Shown in pieces: positions 33,785 through 42,191 of a stretch of DNA of 64,000 bases. The position numbers and the translations under genes were made by a program. The notes under the pieces were generated by a model. That model was not told where the DNA came from. It did not search any database and saw only the letters and a list, made by a program, of their open reading frames with translations. Where the stretch lies: NCBI RefSeq assembly GCF_017875275.1, contig NZ_JAGGML010000001.1:620001-684000 (forward strand), read 5' to 3'. Each line of letters begins with the position of its first letter. Within the stretch, counting starts at the first letter, position 1. Source of the stretch: Xanthobacter flavus. GTDB lineage: Bacteria; Pseudomonadota; Alphaproteobacteria; Rhizobiales; Xanthobacteraceae.

Positions 33785-34992
33785 CAGCTCACCAAGGCTT
33801 CAAACGTGCGCGGCACGAAAGACGGGTGCGGCAGTCGGTTGCGGGCCGTGATCTCCTCACAACGCGCGGGGTCGCCATAGAGCCGCCAGGCCCACCAGAG
33901 CGAGGGCATGGCGCGCGGCGCCTCCACCTGCGCCACGGGGGCGAGGTCGGTGATGAGGCGGGTGAGATAGGCGCAGACGAGGCCGCGCAGCTCGGAGAGG
34001 GCGACGAAGAGTTCGGCGTCGAGCCCGCCGGTGCAGCGGGCCATCTCGGCGCCGAAGCGCTCGGAGGCCTCGGCGCGGGCGGCGATGCCGGACGGACGGT
34101 CGGCGAAGGTGGCGGCCATCAGCGCCTCGGCATAAGCGGCGAGCACGGCGAGGCGCAAGGCGCGGGCCGCCTCCCCTGCCGCGGCGAAGGCCGCCCGGGA
34201 GGTGGCACTGCGGAAGACCGGCGCGTCGGCGACGCCGAAATCCACCAAATCGGCGAAGGCGGCGCGGGCGTCCGTGGCATCCATGCCGGCGGCAAGGCCG
34301 GAGGCGATGTCGTAAAGCCGGGTCGCGGCGCTGCCGTCGGCGCCGCCCGCCCGGCTCACCAGCGCGGAGGCCTCGTCGGCGAGCGCGGCGATGGCATCGC
34401 GCGCCGTGGCGGAGGCGGAGGCCTCCACCGGATAGGTGGCGCGCACGCTTTCCAGCGCGCTCGCGGCCTCCACCAAAGTGGAGGATGCGGCCACCGCCAC
34501 CCGCTCCGGCCGGCCGGCGACATCCATGCGCGCGAAGGCGGCCCCCGCGATGCCGGCGAGGCCGGAGGCGGCGGCGAGCACCTGCGACGCGGCCATGCCC
34601 ACCGAGGCGAGGGCGAAGCCGAAGCCCTCGCGCACGAATTCGATGCGGAAGGCGATGTAGCCGTGCGCATCCTTGTCGCGCGAGCGGGCGCCATTGAGGG
34701 CGCGGACGTTGAGCGGGCCGTGGGTCGGCAGCACCAGCACGCCGGCGCCGCTGGTGGCGATGGCGTTCGAGAGCGCTGCCGCCTGCGCGTCCGCCGTATC
34801 GGAGGCGAGATAGGCCTCCACCGTGAAGTGTCGCGCGGCCTCGCCGAGATCCTCGATGAAGGGCTGGTCGCGGTTCGGGAACTCATGGACGACGAGACGC
34901 CGGCCCGGCAACTCCTCGTCATGCTGCACATAGAAGGGCACGCCCCGGAAGGAGGCCGGCCAGAGCGTGTTGAGCCAGTCGCGGCAGGGCAT
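33784..34992 (-). CDS. DNA circularisation-type tail protein (Mu gp43-like)
   Basis: A 402-residue protein. The first 110 residues match the DNA circulation family N-terminal domain (ASFRGVPFYVQHDEELPGRRLVVHEFPNRDQPFIEDLG, then HGPLNVRAL near 90). Despite the name, the Mu homologue is a baseplate component. The rest is strongly Ala-rich and helical. It ends exactly where the hub gene starts, as one operon. Confidence 0.85.
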   Translation of the reverse strand: MPCRDWLNTLWPASFRGVPFYVQHDEELPGRRLVVHEFPNRDQPFIEDLGEAARHFTVEAYLASDTADAQAAALSNAIATSGAGVLVLPTHGPLNVRALNGARSRDKDAHGYIAFRIEFVREGFGFALASVGMAASQVLAAASGLAGIAGAAFARMDVAGRPERVAVAASSTLVEAASALESVRATYPVEASASATARDAIAALADEASALVSRAGGADGSAATRLYDIASGLAAGMDATDARAAFADLVDFGVADAPVFRSATSRAAFAAAGEAARALRLAVLAAYAEALMAATFADRPSGIAARAEASERFGAEMARCTGGLDAELFVALSELRGLVCAYLTRLITDLAPVAQVEAPRAMPSLWWAWRLYGDPARCEEITARNRLPHPSFVPRTFEALVS

Positions 34993-35004
34993 GGGGCTGG
35001 CTCC

Positions 35005-36927
35005 TTATGGGCCGGAGGACGTTCCCGAGGAGGGTTCGGCCTCCGGCATAGAGCGGCCCACCGAGGGGCCGTTCTGGATCTTCATGGCCCCCCTCGCCTC
35101 CTTGAGGGTGGCGATGAGGTAATTGGACGGGTCCACCGTCACGGTGACCTTCACCTCGGCGGTGCCGGTGACGGGCACGGGATCCTGCACCACGGCGGTG
35201 ATGGCACCGCGATCCACCGGGGTCGGGAACGGGACGCTGCGGTCGACCGGTACCGGGAAAGGCGGCTGATAGGCATCGCGCGCGGCCTCCCAGTCGCCCA
35301 TGTCGGCGGGCCGGCGGCCCATGTTGGCGCGGACCTTCATGCGGTCGCCCTGATCGGCGGGGAAACGCCCACCGGAGGCGATCAGGACATTGAGGCGCGC
35401 AGCCGCGATCAGACGGTCGAGCTCCTCGAGCTTGTTCTGCGTGGCCGCATAGGTCGGCACCTCGGCGGCGATCTGCGCCGGGGTGTAGCCGTATCCGCGC
35501 AGCGTATCCACATGCTGCTGGTCGCCGGCGAGGCTGGCCTGGTGGCGCCGCTTCTCATCCTCCAGCGCATTGAGGCGGGCGCGCGCCGGATTATCGCGCT
35601 CCTCCTGCCGCCGCTTGATATCAGCCCTGATATCGTCGTTGCTCGGGCCGCCGAAGTTCGTGGCCTTCTGCACGTCGGCAAGGCCGAAACCGAGGTTCCG
35701 CTTCATCCAGCCGTCAAGGTCCTGCATCTGCTCCTTGAACAGCTGCACCTCAAGATCGGCGCGCTCCAGGAACTGCGTCACCGCTGGCATGGCCTGCTGG
35801 CCCACCGCAAGGGCCGCGTTGTTGAATTTCGTTTGCGCTACGGTCAACTGCGCTTGAGCATCATTCAATATACGTACCAACTGCTGGGAAACCGCACCTT
35901 GGCTTTTCTTTACTTCCGCAAGTTTGCTTTGATACAAGTCCCAGTCTTTCATAAGACCGACAATTGCCCTACGACTATCTGCTTCGGAAAATATGGAAGA
36001 CAGCAAAAGGTTTTTCTCAAGGTCGGTACCTTTTGTCTTATCTTTCAGATACTCGATGATCGCTTCAAAAGAGTTTTTTCCCTGCTTTTCGGCCTTGAGC
36101 ATGATTTTTTCGAAATCATGCCCTTGTTTTTGCGCAGCCTTGAGCACAGTCGGGGACAATAGTTTTTCGAAGGCATCGGTCATGCCCGTCGCGGCCTGCT
36201 CCTCAGTACCAGAGGATTCGCGGACGACCTGCAACATTGCTCCCAGCCGCTGCACTCCATCCACGCCGACGAGCCCGAGCTTTTGAGCAGACGCAGCTAT
36301 CTTGGGCAGATGCTGTGCCATCGCATCGAGTTCGAAATTCCCGAGGTTACCTGCGACAACGAGTGAATCGAAGGCAGCCTGCATTTCCGATGCTGGAACC
36401 TTCATTGCCTTGGACACAGTCATGGCCGTCTTAGCCATGTCCGCAGTCGCGGCACCCGAAGCCTGCGCAGTTGCCAAGACAGACGGGAGAAAATCGAGGG
36501 CCTCGCCCATGGATTTGCCAGAGGCGACAAGTGCATCCAGCCCACTGACGGCCTGGTCAAGTGGCATTTTCATACTCTCGGCCATCACTTTGATGGCCTC
36601 CGTGGCGCGCGTCGTCTCTGCCGCCGATGCCCCGCCCGTCAATCCGATGCGGTTCATCTGCCGCTCAAGCGCGGCATAGTCGACCACGGCATCCTTGATC
36701 TTGCCGCCGACGGCCGCGCCGCCCATGGCCGCGAGGCCGCCCGCCGCCACGGCGAGGCCGGCGCCCCAGCCGGACGCGGCGCGGGCGCCGCGTTCCAGCA
36801 ACGGGGCGGCACGGGACTGCATGGCGGAGGCGCGCTCCAGCCCGCGGATCTTGGCCGCCACCTGGCGAAAGACGCCGCCCGTCTTATCCTGCGCCGAGAT
36901 GACCGCCCGGGCTTCCATGGTGCGCAT
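35005..36927 (-). CDS. Tail tape-measure protein
   Basis: A 640-residue protein, relatively short for the class. The TP901-type core is visible at about 100-290 (AAETTRATEAIKVMAESMKMPLDQAV; MTVSKAMKVPASEMQAAFDSLVVAGNLGNFELDAMAQHLPKIA). A hydrophobic Gly/Ala-rich segment lies at about 52-75, and coiled-coil-like regions follow around 340-480. It sets tail length. The DNA of the middle (about 35,830-36,650) is clearly AT-richer than both ends, which suggests mosaic replacement of the core. It lies 5 bases after the frameshift extension of the chaperone gene. Confidence 0.88.
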   Translation of the reverse strand: MRTMEARAVISAQDKTGGVFRQVAAKIRGLERASAMQSRAAPLLERGARAASGWGAGLAVAAGGLAAMGGAAVGGKIKDAVVDYAALERQMNRIGLTGGASAAETTRATEAIKVMAESMKMPLDQAVSGLDALVASGKSMGEALDFLPSVLATAQASGAATADMAKTAMTVSKAMKVPASEMQAAFDSLVVAGNLGNFELDAMAQHLPKIAASAQKLGLVGVDGVQRLGAMLQVVRESSGTEEQAATGMTDAFEKLLSPTVLKAAQKQGHDFEKIMLKAEKQGKNSFEAIIEYLKDKTKGTDLEKNLLLSSIFSEADSRRAIVGLMKDWDLYQSKLAEVKKSQGAVSQQLVRILNDAQAQLTVAQTKFNNAALAVGQQAMPAVTQFLERADLEVQLFKEQMQDLDGWMKRNLGFGLADVQKATNFGGPSNDDIRADIKRRQEERDNPARARLNALEDEKRRHQASLAGDQQHVDTLRGYGYTPAQIAAEVPTYAATQNKLEELDRLIAAARLNVLIASGGRFPADQGDRMKVRANMGRRPADMGDWEAARDAYQPPFPVPVDRSVPFPTPVDRGAITAVVQDPVPVTGTAEVKVTVTVDPSNYLIATLKEARGAMKIQNGPSVGRSMPEAEPSSGTSSGP

Positions 36928-36931
36928 TGAC

Positions 36932-37087
36932 TTACCTCACCTTTCGCGGCTTCAGCCAGGCCGCCCAGCGCGCGCCGAGGGTCCACATCTCCGCCAGCGT
37001 CAGGCGGCGGACATCTCCGAGAGGCCAGCGGAGGTCGAAGAGGAAGGCGTCGGCGAGGGCGTCGAGATGCCGGCCGACGCCTCCCGA
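36932..37087 (-). CDS. gpE'-like tail-chaperone extension read by -1 frameshift
   Basis: This frame has no start of its own. It is entered from the chaperone gene at the T7 run 37087-37093 and adds about 51 residues: SGGVGRHLDALADAF..., RWPLGDVRRLTLAEM and a WAAWLKPRKVR end, giving a product of about 151 residues. The FxxxWPLxxxxxLTLxEM pattern recalls P2 GpE. The stop TAA at 36932-36934 lies 5 bases before the tape-measure ATG, as in other tail-chaperone pairs. Confidence 0.7.
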   Translation of the reverse strand, partial: SGGVGRHLDALADAFLFDLRWPLGDVRRLTLAEMWTLGARWAAWLKPRKVR

Positions 37088-37386
37088 AAAAAACGCTTCA
37101 CCGCCTCGGCCAACGCCATGGCGTCCACCAGCGCGTGAATCTGCGTGAGGTGCTCGGGCGGGACGGAGGAGAGACGCTCCACATATTGGCGGATCACCAC
37201 CATGTCGTCCTGCGGCAGGGCCGAGCCGGCGGCGATGATGAGCGACGTGGGATCGCCCAGCGCCATGAAATCGGAATAGGTGGGCGCGCGCAGCACCACC
37301 TCGCGCACCTGCCCGTCGTGGGTAGTGACGGGCGCCTCGAGCCGGACGGTCTTGGTACCGTCCGGATTGTCCACGATCTTCGCCAT
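37000..37386 (-). CDS. Tail assembly chaperone (Mu gp41/P2 gpE-like), zero-frame product
   Basis: A 128-residue protein. VRLEAPVTTHDGQVREVVLRAPTYSDFMALGDP at about 14-46 fits the phage tail assembly chaperone family, which coats the tape-measure protein until the tube forms. Codons 98-100 are CGT TTT TTT, a T_TTT_TTT slippery heptamer in the correct phase for a -1 shift. It precedes the tape-measure gene. Confidence 0.8.
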   Translation of the reverse strand: MAKIVDNPDGTKTVRLEAPVTTHDGQVREVVLRAPTYSDFMALGDPTSLIIAAGSALPQDDMVVIRQYVERLSSVPPEHLTQIHALVDAMALAEAVKRFFREASAGISTPSPTPSSSTSAGLSEMSAA

Positions 37387-37390
37387 CGCC

Positions 37391-37774
37391 TCAGCCCGCC
37401 ACGTATTGATAGGTGCCGCCCTCGATGGCGACGCCCGTCACCTCGCCGGAGGAGAGGTTGATGGAGGGGCGGCCGACGAAGCGGGCGCCGGTGTAGAAGT
37501 GCTGGCGGCCGTTGGTCTCTTCCACGATGGTGGCGTTGACCTTGCACTTGGCCATCCAGGCCGCCCACTTGAAGCCGCAGCCCTGGCGGAACGAGATTTC
37601 CGCGCGCGGCAGGCGGGGCGAGACGCGATAGGCGGCCGAACCGTCCTGGTTCGCCATGCCCTCCACCTCGGCATTGGTGGGCATGAGGGTGATGTCGGCC
37701 TCGGAGAGCACGAAGCGCTCGCCGTCGACGGTGAGATAGATGGTGCCGCCGAATTGGTTGCAGCAGTCGGACAC
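37391..37774 (-). CDS. Phage tail tube protein (Mu gpM-like)
   Basis: A 127-residue protein. GTIYLTVDGERFVLSEADITLMP at about 10-32, FKWAAWMAKCKVNATIVEETNGRQHFYTGARFVGRPSINLSSGEVTGVAIEGGTYQYV towards the end match the tail tube (Pfam 10618) family. It polymerises into the inner tube through which DNA passes. GTG start at 37774 has GGAG about 9 bases upstream. A loop-conserved hairpin lies at 37815-37859 in its 5' leader. Confidence 0.9.
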   Translation of the reverse strand: MSDCCNQFGGTIYLTVDGERFVLSEADITLMPTNAEVEGMANQDGSAAYRVSPRLPRAEISFRQGCGFKWAAWMAKCKVNATIVEETNGRQHFYTGARFVGRPSINLSSGEVTGVAIEGGTYQYVAG

Positions 37775-37814
37775 GGCGTTTCTCCGTGGTGAGAGTCAGG
37801 CGGCGCAGCCGCCA

Positions 37815-37859
37815 CGCGGCAGGCGCAATGGGTTGGCGGGCGGCATTGCGACTGCCGCG
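37815..37859. repeat. Hairpin with conserved loop upstream of the tail-tube gene
   Basis: Arms 37815-37829 and 37845-37859 match at 14 of 15 positions (CGCGGCAGGCGCAAT/ATTGCGACTGCCGCG). The 15-base loop is GGGTTGGCGGGCGGC, identical to the sequence at 42950-42964 in the decoration-gene leader. It lies 40 bases before the tube start codon. Confidence 0.65.
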
Positions 37860-37866
37860 AAAGAAC

Positions 37867-38067
37867 TCAAGCTTCCCGGTCGAACGGGCGGCAGGCGAAG
37901 CGGCGAACGATGAAGGCGGGATGGGCTGCGGCCCATTCCATGGCTGCGCCGGCGCACTCCATGGGGAGGGGTGCGCGGGAGGCGGCGAGGTCGAGCGGCA
38001 CGCGTTCCTCCCGGCAGGTCGCGGGATCGGCGGCGAGGCAGGCGAGGAGCACGAGAACGTGGCCCAT
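37867..38067 (-). CDS. Small Cys-containing prophage protein
   Basis: A 66-residue protein: LVLLACLAADPATCREERVPLDLA, then PMECAGAAMEWAAAHPAFIVRRFACRP. The pattern of C-x(7)-C, MxCxxAAxxxxAxxHPxxxVxxxxC is shared by small proteins of many rhizobial prophages; the role is unknown. It follows the 26-residue membrane peptide by TGAATG, implying coupling, and lies between tail sheath and tube. Confidence 0.55.
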   Translation of the reverse strand: MGHVLVLLACLAADPATCREERVPLDLAASRAPLPMECAGAAMEWAAAHPAFIVRRFACRPFDREA

Positions 38068-38148
38068 TCACGCCTCCGGCTGGTGGAGCGCGGCGATGAG
38101 GAGCATCACGACCACCCCGATGAGGAGGATCGTGACGACACGCTCCAC
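38068..38148 (-). CDS. Possible 26-residue membrane peptide
   Basis: Begins GTG at 38148, two bases after the sheath stop codon, and encodes one hydrophobic helix (VVTILLIGVVVMLLIAAL) with a short HQPEA tail. Its TGA is directly followed by the ATG of the next small gene. The tight fit between two genes supports translation; a role is not known. Confidence 0.4.
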   Translation of the reverse strand: MERVVTILLIGVVVMLLIAALHQPEA

Positions 38149-38150
38149 CC

Positions 38151-39623
38151 TCAGCCCTCGTATTGCAGGTTGATGGTGACGTTGGCCGCGAACACGCGCA
38201 GCTGGTTTACCACGTCCATGGGGATGTAGGCGTTGACCCGGCTGGCGTCGTTCTGGTCGCGCTCCACCACCACATATTCGGCGAACAGCTCGGGCTTTTC
38301 CGCCACGCCGATCTCCACCAGGCCCTGATAGGCGTGGATGAGGGTGTTGCGGATGTCCTTCGGCGTCGTGATCTCGGCGACGTTGTGCGGGTTGTCGTCC
38401 GCCAGCGCCTGCCGGGCATGGGTGTTGGAGACCTCGGTGCGGAACCAGCGCACGGCGAAGACGCCCTGCGCCATCGTCTCGATGTCGCCGAAGGTGCCAT
38501 CCGCCACGCCCGCGCCCGTCACCTGATAGGTGGTGCGCACGCGGTCGATGGCCACGAGCCCGTCCTCAGTGACGGTGTAGGCGCTCATGCCGTCGGTATA
38601 GAGCGCCTGGCGGTCGGCCTTGTTCCACCACACGGCGCGGTCGCGGGGCGGCAGGATGCCGGGCAGGAGGAGCGTCTGCAGCGGGCGGGAGAGCTCCGGC
38701 GCATCGGTGAGGTGCGAGGAGACGACGGCCCCGAGCACCGCTGCCCATTCCCATTGCGGCGAGGGCGACACCTGGCTCGCCATGATGGAGACGTGCGGGT
38801 CATTGCGCCCGTCGCCCAGGGTGACGCAGGCGGAGAGCGTGCCGAAGAAGGCGGTAAGGTAGTGGCCGTAGAGCTGATCCATGGGCGACCAGCGGCCGGT
38901 GACGGAGCTGAGAAGATCGCGCGCCGCATTCAGCGAGGTGGAATCGGCATAGGGGCCGGCGATCCAGTCGAACGCATCGTCACCGAGATTGGCGAAGGCG
39001 GCGGCGAGGTCTGGCACGCCGGTGCCGCCGGACATGGCGACGATGGTGGTGTTGCTGGCGGTCAGCACGTTCCCACCCTCGATGGCATTCGCCAGTTCAA
39101 GGCCATTGAAGAGGGTGCCGTAATGCCGGGCGGTGACGGTAACGACCCCAGCCGCGAAGGTGGCGATGACGGGAAGCCCCTCGGCATTGATGGCGGCGGC
39201 GATAGCCTCGGCCACATCCGCGACAGCGTCACCCGCCCAAACCTGCACCGTCAGGCGGCGGCCGAGCACATGCAGCACGCCCACGCCCGTCACGCCCGGC
39301 GCGGTGCCGATGGTGATGGTGCCCGCCGCCTTGGCGCCGGCCGGATCGGCCAGCGGAAGCGCCCAGATGGGCTGGAGCGGCGCGGCCTTGCGCGCGGCCA
39401 CATACATGTGGGCCAGCATGGAGCCGGCGCCGAACAGGCTTTCCGCCTCGCGCTTGGACTGGATGGGGCCGATGGGCGTGCCGGCGGACGCGAGGCCCCC
39501 GGCCAGCTTCTGCCCGGCGAGGAGCAAGCGCGACTGCCCCTGATAGGGAGTGCCGCCGGAATTGATCTCGGCGTACCAGAACGGCACCAGGATGTTGCCG
39601 GGGATGGTGTTGAAGGCGACCAT
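38151..39623 (-). CDS. Tail sheath protein (Mu gpL-like)
   Basis: A 490-residue contractile sheath. FNTIPGNILVPFWYAEINSGG at about 4-24, GLPVIATFAAGVVTVTARHYGTLFNGLEL near 148-176, HVSIMASQVSPSPQWEWAAVLGAVVSSHL near 278-306 and the end segment RDQNDASRVNAYIPMDVVNQLRVFAANVTINLQYEG are typical of the Mu-type sheath (DUF2586/gpL). It polymerises around the tube and contracts on infection. Confidence 0.93.
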   Translation of the reverse strand: MVAFNTIPGNILVPFWYAEINSGGTPYQGQSRLLLAGQKLAGGLASAGTPIGPIQSKREAESLFGAGSMLAHMYVAARKAAPLQPIWALPLADPAGAKAAGTITIGTAPGVTGVGVLHVLGRRLTVQVWAGDAVADVAEAIAAAINAEGLPVIATFAAGVVTVTARHYGTLFNGLELANAIEGGNVLTASNTTIVAMSGGTGVPDLAAAFANLGDDAFDWIAGPYADSTSLNAARDLLSSVTGRWSPMDQLYGHYLTAFFGTLSACVTLGDGRNDPHVSIMASQVSPSPQWEWAAVLGAVVSSHLTDAPELSRPLQTLLLPGILPPRDRAVWWNKADRQALYTDGMSAYTVTEDGLVAIDRVRTTYQVTGAGVADGTFGDIETMAQGVFAVRWFRTEVSNTHARQALADDNPHNVAEITTPKDIRNTLIHAYQGLVEIGVAEKPELFAEYVVVERDQNDASRVNAYIPMDVVNQLRVFAANVTINLQYEG

Positions 39624-39653
39624 GGGGCGCTCCAGATTCTATGAAAATTGGTG

Positions 39654-39881
39654 TCAGGCGGGCTGATCGCCGGAGGGCGCTTCCGCAGCCGGCTCGGGCT
39701 CTGCAGGCTGAGGATCGGGAACGATCTCAACTTCGCCCGCGCTGAGGCGACGAACCCAGAAATCGTCTAGCGGTACGTTCCGGCCTTCAGGCGGCAGACA
39801 TCGGTTGGTGCGCCGGTCTTTCAGGGCCGACGGGACCAGCTTGCCATCCAGAAGCACCGGACGCGCGCGAAGGCGGGGCAT
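39654..39881 (-). CDS. DUF2635 family protein (Mu gp38-like)
   Basis: A 75-residue protein. PVLLDGKLVPSALKDRRTNRCLPPEGRNVPLDDFWVRRLSAGEVEIV is the DUF2635 pattern (LPxxGxxVPxxxFWxRRLxxGxV), otherwise seen just before sheath genes in Mu-like phages. A Glu/Pro/Ala-rich tail follows. Function unknown, presumably tail assembly. Confidence 0.8.
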   Translation of the reverse strand: MPRLRARPVLLDGKLVPSALKDRRTNRCLPPEGRNVPLDDFWVRRLSAGEVEIVPDPQPAEPEPAAEAPSGDQPA

Positions 39882-39896
39882 AGGGAAAACCCTTCT

Positions 39897-40655
39897 TTAA
39901 CCCTGCGGAATGGCCACATCGGCGGTGATGTCCGCCGTGCCGTCGGAGGGCTGCGAGATATCGATGTCGAGGGTGATGCCGGTGAACGGCACCGGCGCGG
40001 GCTGCACCGGCAAAGCGGTGCCTAGCGCCGCGAAGATCTCGGGCGCGTAGCCGGCGGCGATGAGGGCTTCGGCCACGCCGCGCAAAGGCGTCGGCAGCCG
40101 GTCGACCCCCTCCGCATCCGCTTGAATGAGGGGGCATTCGTCGGGCACCTGCACATTCAGGACGACGCGCCGCGCGGCGAGCTTCACGCCCTCCTCCGGC
40201 TCCCGCTCCTGCGTGGAGACGATGCTTGGCAGCTTCTGCCGCAGGCTGCGGAAGATGCGGCCGGACTCGCCGAACAGGAGGGCGTCCCGGATGCGGTGCT
40301 CCAGCACGCTCAAGGCATCGTCGGCTTCCGCGTCCGTGACGGGCACGGTCCAAAAGGGTGTTTCCTCGCCGGCATCGTCCTCAAAGGTGGTGAACACCCG
40401 CACGAAGATGGCGATCTCCACCTCGATCACGCGCAGATAAGGCGGGCCGGCGGGGCTGTTGGCGGTGCCATCGTCCCGGCCCGTTCCGACGACGACCACG
40501 AGCTGCCGCTTGGCGTCCTCCGCCAGATCGTCGAGAGGCCCGATCCGCTCGCGGTAGACGTTGCCGCCGGCCGGGGTCGGGTAATTCCCGTTCGCGGCCT
40601 TCGGGCACAGCGCCTCGAGGACGGCAAGGGAAAGGGCCATCCGGGAGAACGACAT
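39897..40655 (-). CDS. Phage tail-completion-region protein, unknown function
   Basis: A 252-residue protein at the place where Mu-like and lambda-like phages have gp37/tail terminator-type genes. RVIEVEIAIFVRVFTTFEDD near 75-95 and ALSVLEHRIRDALLFGE near 115 suggest an alpha/beta fold. MSFSRMALSLAVLEALCP forms an N-terminal helix. No certain family. Start 40655 is the first ATG that excludes the antisense mirror in the longer frame. Confidence 0.6.
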   Translation of the reverse strand: MSFSRMALSLAVLEALCPKAANGNYPTPAGGNVYRERIGPLDDLAEDAKRQLVVVVGTGRDDGTANSPAGPPYLRVIEVEIAIFVRVFTTFEDDAGEETPFWTVPVTDAEADDALSVLEHRIRDALLFGESGRIFRSLRQKLPSIVSTQEREPEEGVKLAARRVVLNVQVPDECPLIQADAEGVDRLPTPLRGVAEALIAAGYAPEIFAALGTALPVQPAPVPFTGITLDIDISQPSDGTADITADVAIPQG

Positions 40656-40674
40656 GTGATGTCCTGCTCGGGCG

Positions 40675-41067
40675 CTATCGATTGAGCTGGAAGATGAAGA
40701 GCGAGCCGGCCGGCACGATCTCGGCGATCTCGAAGGTTTCGCCCGTCGCGGTGCGGCGCAGGCGGTCGCCCTGGCGGGGGCGCTCGGCGAAGAGGCTGCG
40801 CTCCGCGTGGACTTCCGGCCGGTCCGTGGTGTGACCGGGCTTGTCCTTGCGGATGCTGGCCGCCCGCCAGTCCTCCACGCCGGAACCGGCGCGGTTGCCC
40901 TGATCGTCGAAGGTGGCGGTGAACGCCACCTCTGTGCGGGTGCCATCGGGCGCGGGGCGGCCGTTCACGTCCGCCTTGGCCATGGGCATCAGCCTGAAGC
41001 CCTCACCCCTGAGGCCATTCACTGCCCCATTCAATCGGACGGCAAGGGCGTCGAAGGGCGAGGGCAT
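40675..41067 (-). CDS. Head-tail joining-region protein, unknown function
   Basis: A 130-residue protein, beta-rich in the second half (RPRQGDRLRRTATGETFEIAEIVPAGSLFIFQL). Its position directly after the capsid gene and its size resemble lambda FII-type head-tail joining proteins, but I see no decisive motif. It opens with MPSPFDALAVRLNGAVNG. Confidence 0.55.
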   Translation of the reverse strand: MPSPFDALAVRLNGAVNGLRGEGFRLMPMAKADVNGRPAPDGTRTEVAFTATFDDQGNRAGSGVEDWRAASIRKDKPGHTTDRPEVHAERSLFAERPRQGDRLRRTATGETFEIAEIVPAGSLFIFQLNR

Positions 41068-41082
41068 CGTTGCGCCGACCCA

Positions 41083-42111
41083 TCACTGCATTTTGGCGCG
41101 GAGCAGCATCTCCGGGCGGGTGCAGATGAAGAGCGGATAGGAGTAGATCTCCGTCCGGTCCCACGCATCGCGGCCGGAGGTGTCGGCGAGGAGCAGGCCG
41201 TAATATTCGCGCCCGGCCTGGTTGAGGTAGGGCTTGAACTCGTTGGCCGGGCCGAAGCCGACCTGGAAGGCGCCGCGCGCCCCGATGGGGAAGAAGCGCG
41301 CCTTGGTGGAGCCGATGGCGAGGCGAGCGCCGTCATCGGTGCCGCGATAGTTGATGAAGACGATGCCTTCAATCTCGATGGACGAATAACCTTCGATGTT
41401 CTCGATGGTCGCCGCCCGCTCGGTGCCGAGCTTCGTCTCCTTGATCTGCGGATGGTTGACGAGCTTGTCGAAAAACTCGTCGCCCGTCAGCGAGCCGACG
41501 CGGGTGGTGGGAGTCCACACGCCCTTGGCCGCCTTCTGCATGGCGCGCTTCACGTCGCGGCATTTCTTGCGCACGTCGGTGGCAGCGTCGTCGAGCTCAA
41601 AGTCGAGCTCCGCCGGCTCGGCCACGCCCCATTCGGCATACCAGTCCTTGAGGACCGTGGTGCCGTCGGCGTCCATCACCTTGCCCTGGATGGCGCCGAG
41701 GCGCATGTGCTCCCAAGTCAGCTCCAGATCGTCCATGATCTGCGCGGTGCGGCTGGTGACCTCGGCGGCCACCTCCTTCGTCTGAATGTCGAAGGGCAGC
41801 GCCGCGACGCCGGCCAGTTCGGCCGCATAGATGGTGGAGCCCTTGGCGAGACGCACGGTATTGAAGGGCTTCACCTTGGCGTCCTGCGGCACCAGCTCGG
41901 CCGGCGGCGAACCGTCGGGAGAGGTGGGAATGAGGGCGATGGTGCGCTCGCGATAGGCGATGGCGATGGTGCGCGAGCGGGAATAGATCGGCTGGAACAG
42001 GCCGAGGGAGCCGAGCAGCTGGGGCTTGAACTCCACCTTCTCGACGATCTCTTCCTGATACTCGATCACGCCCCAGGCGTTCTGGGAAAACACGTCGGTG
42101 ACGAGGCCCAT
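41083..42111 (-). CDS. Major capsid protein E (lambda E-like)
   Basis: A 342-residue major head protein. FKPQLLGSLGLFQPIYSRSRTIAIAYRERTIALIPTSPDGSPP near 28-70, PFNTVRLAKGSTIYAAELAGV near 83-103 and the C-terminal TSGRDAWDRTEIYSYPLFICTRPEMLLRAKMQ are typical of the phage major capsid protein E family (Pfam 03864). It forms the icosahedral shell with the decoration protein encoded just upstream in transcription. Confidence 0.93.
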   Translation of the reverse strand: MGLVTDVFSQNAWGVIEYQEEIVEKVEFKPQLLGSLGLFQPIYSRSRTIAIAYRERTIALIPTSPDGSPPAELVPQDAKVKPFNTVRLAKGSTIYAAELAGVAALPFDIQTKEVAAEVTSRTAQIMDDLELTWEHMRLGAIQGKVMDADGTTVLKDWYAEWGVAEPAELDFELDDAATDVRKKCRDVKRAMQKAAKGVWTPTTRVGSLTGDEFFDKLVNHPQIKETKLGTERAATIENIEGYSSIEIEGIVFINYRGTDDGARLAIGSTKARFFPIGARGAFQVGFGPANEFKPYLNQAGREYYGLLLADTSGRDAWDRTEIYSYPLFICTRPEMLLRAKMQ

Positions 42112-42191
42112 GTGGAAACCCCTTGAGTGATAGGCGCTCTTGGGCAGCAGCCCTCGTCAGCGCAGGTGATGGGGAGGAACGGCGCCGCGCT

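Noticed and set aside
33826-36162. Long plus-strand open frame (778 residues)
   Set aside because: It is antisense to the gp43-like and tape-measure genes, with a Gly/His/Arg-rich product typical of shadow frames.
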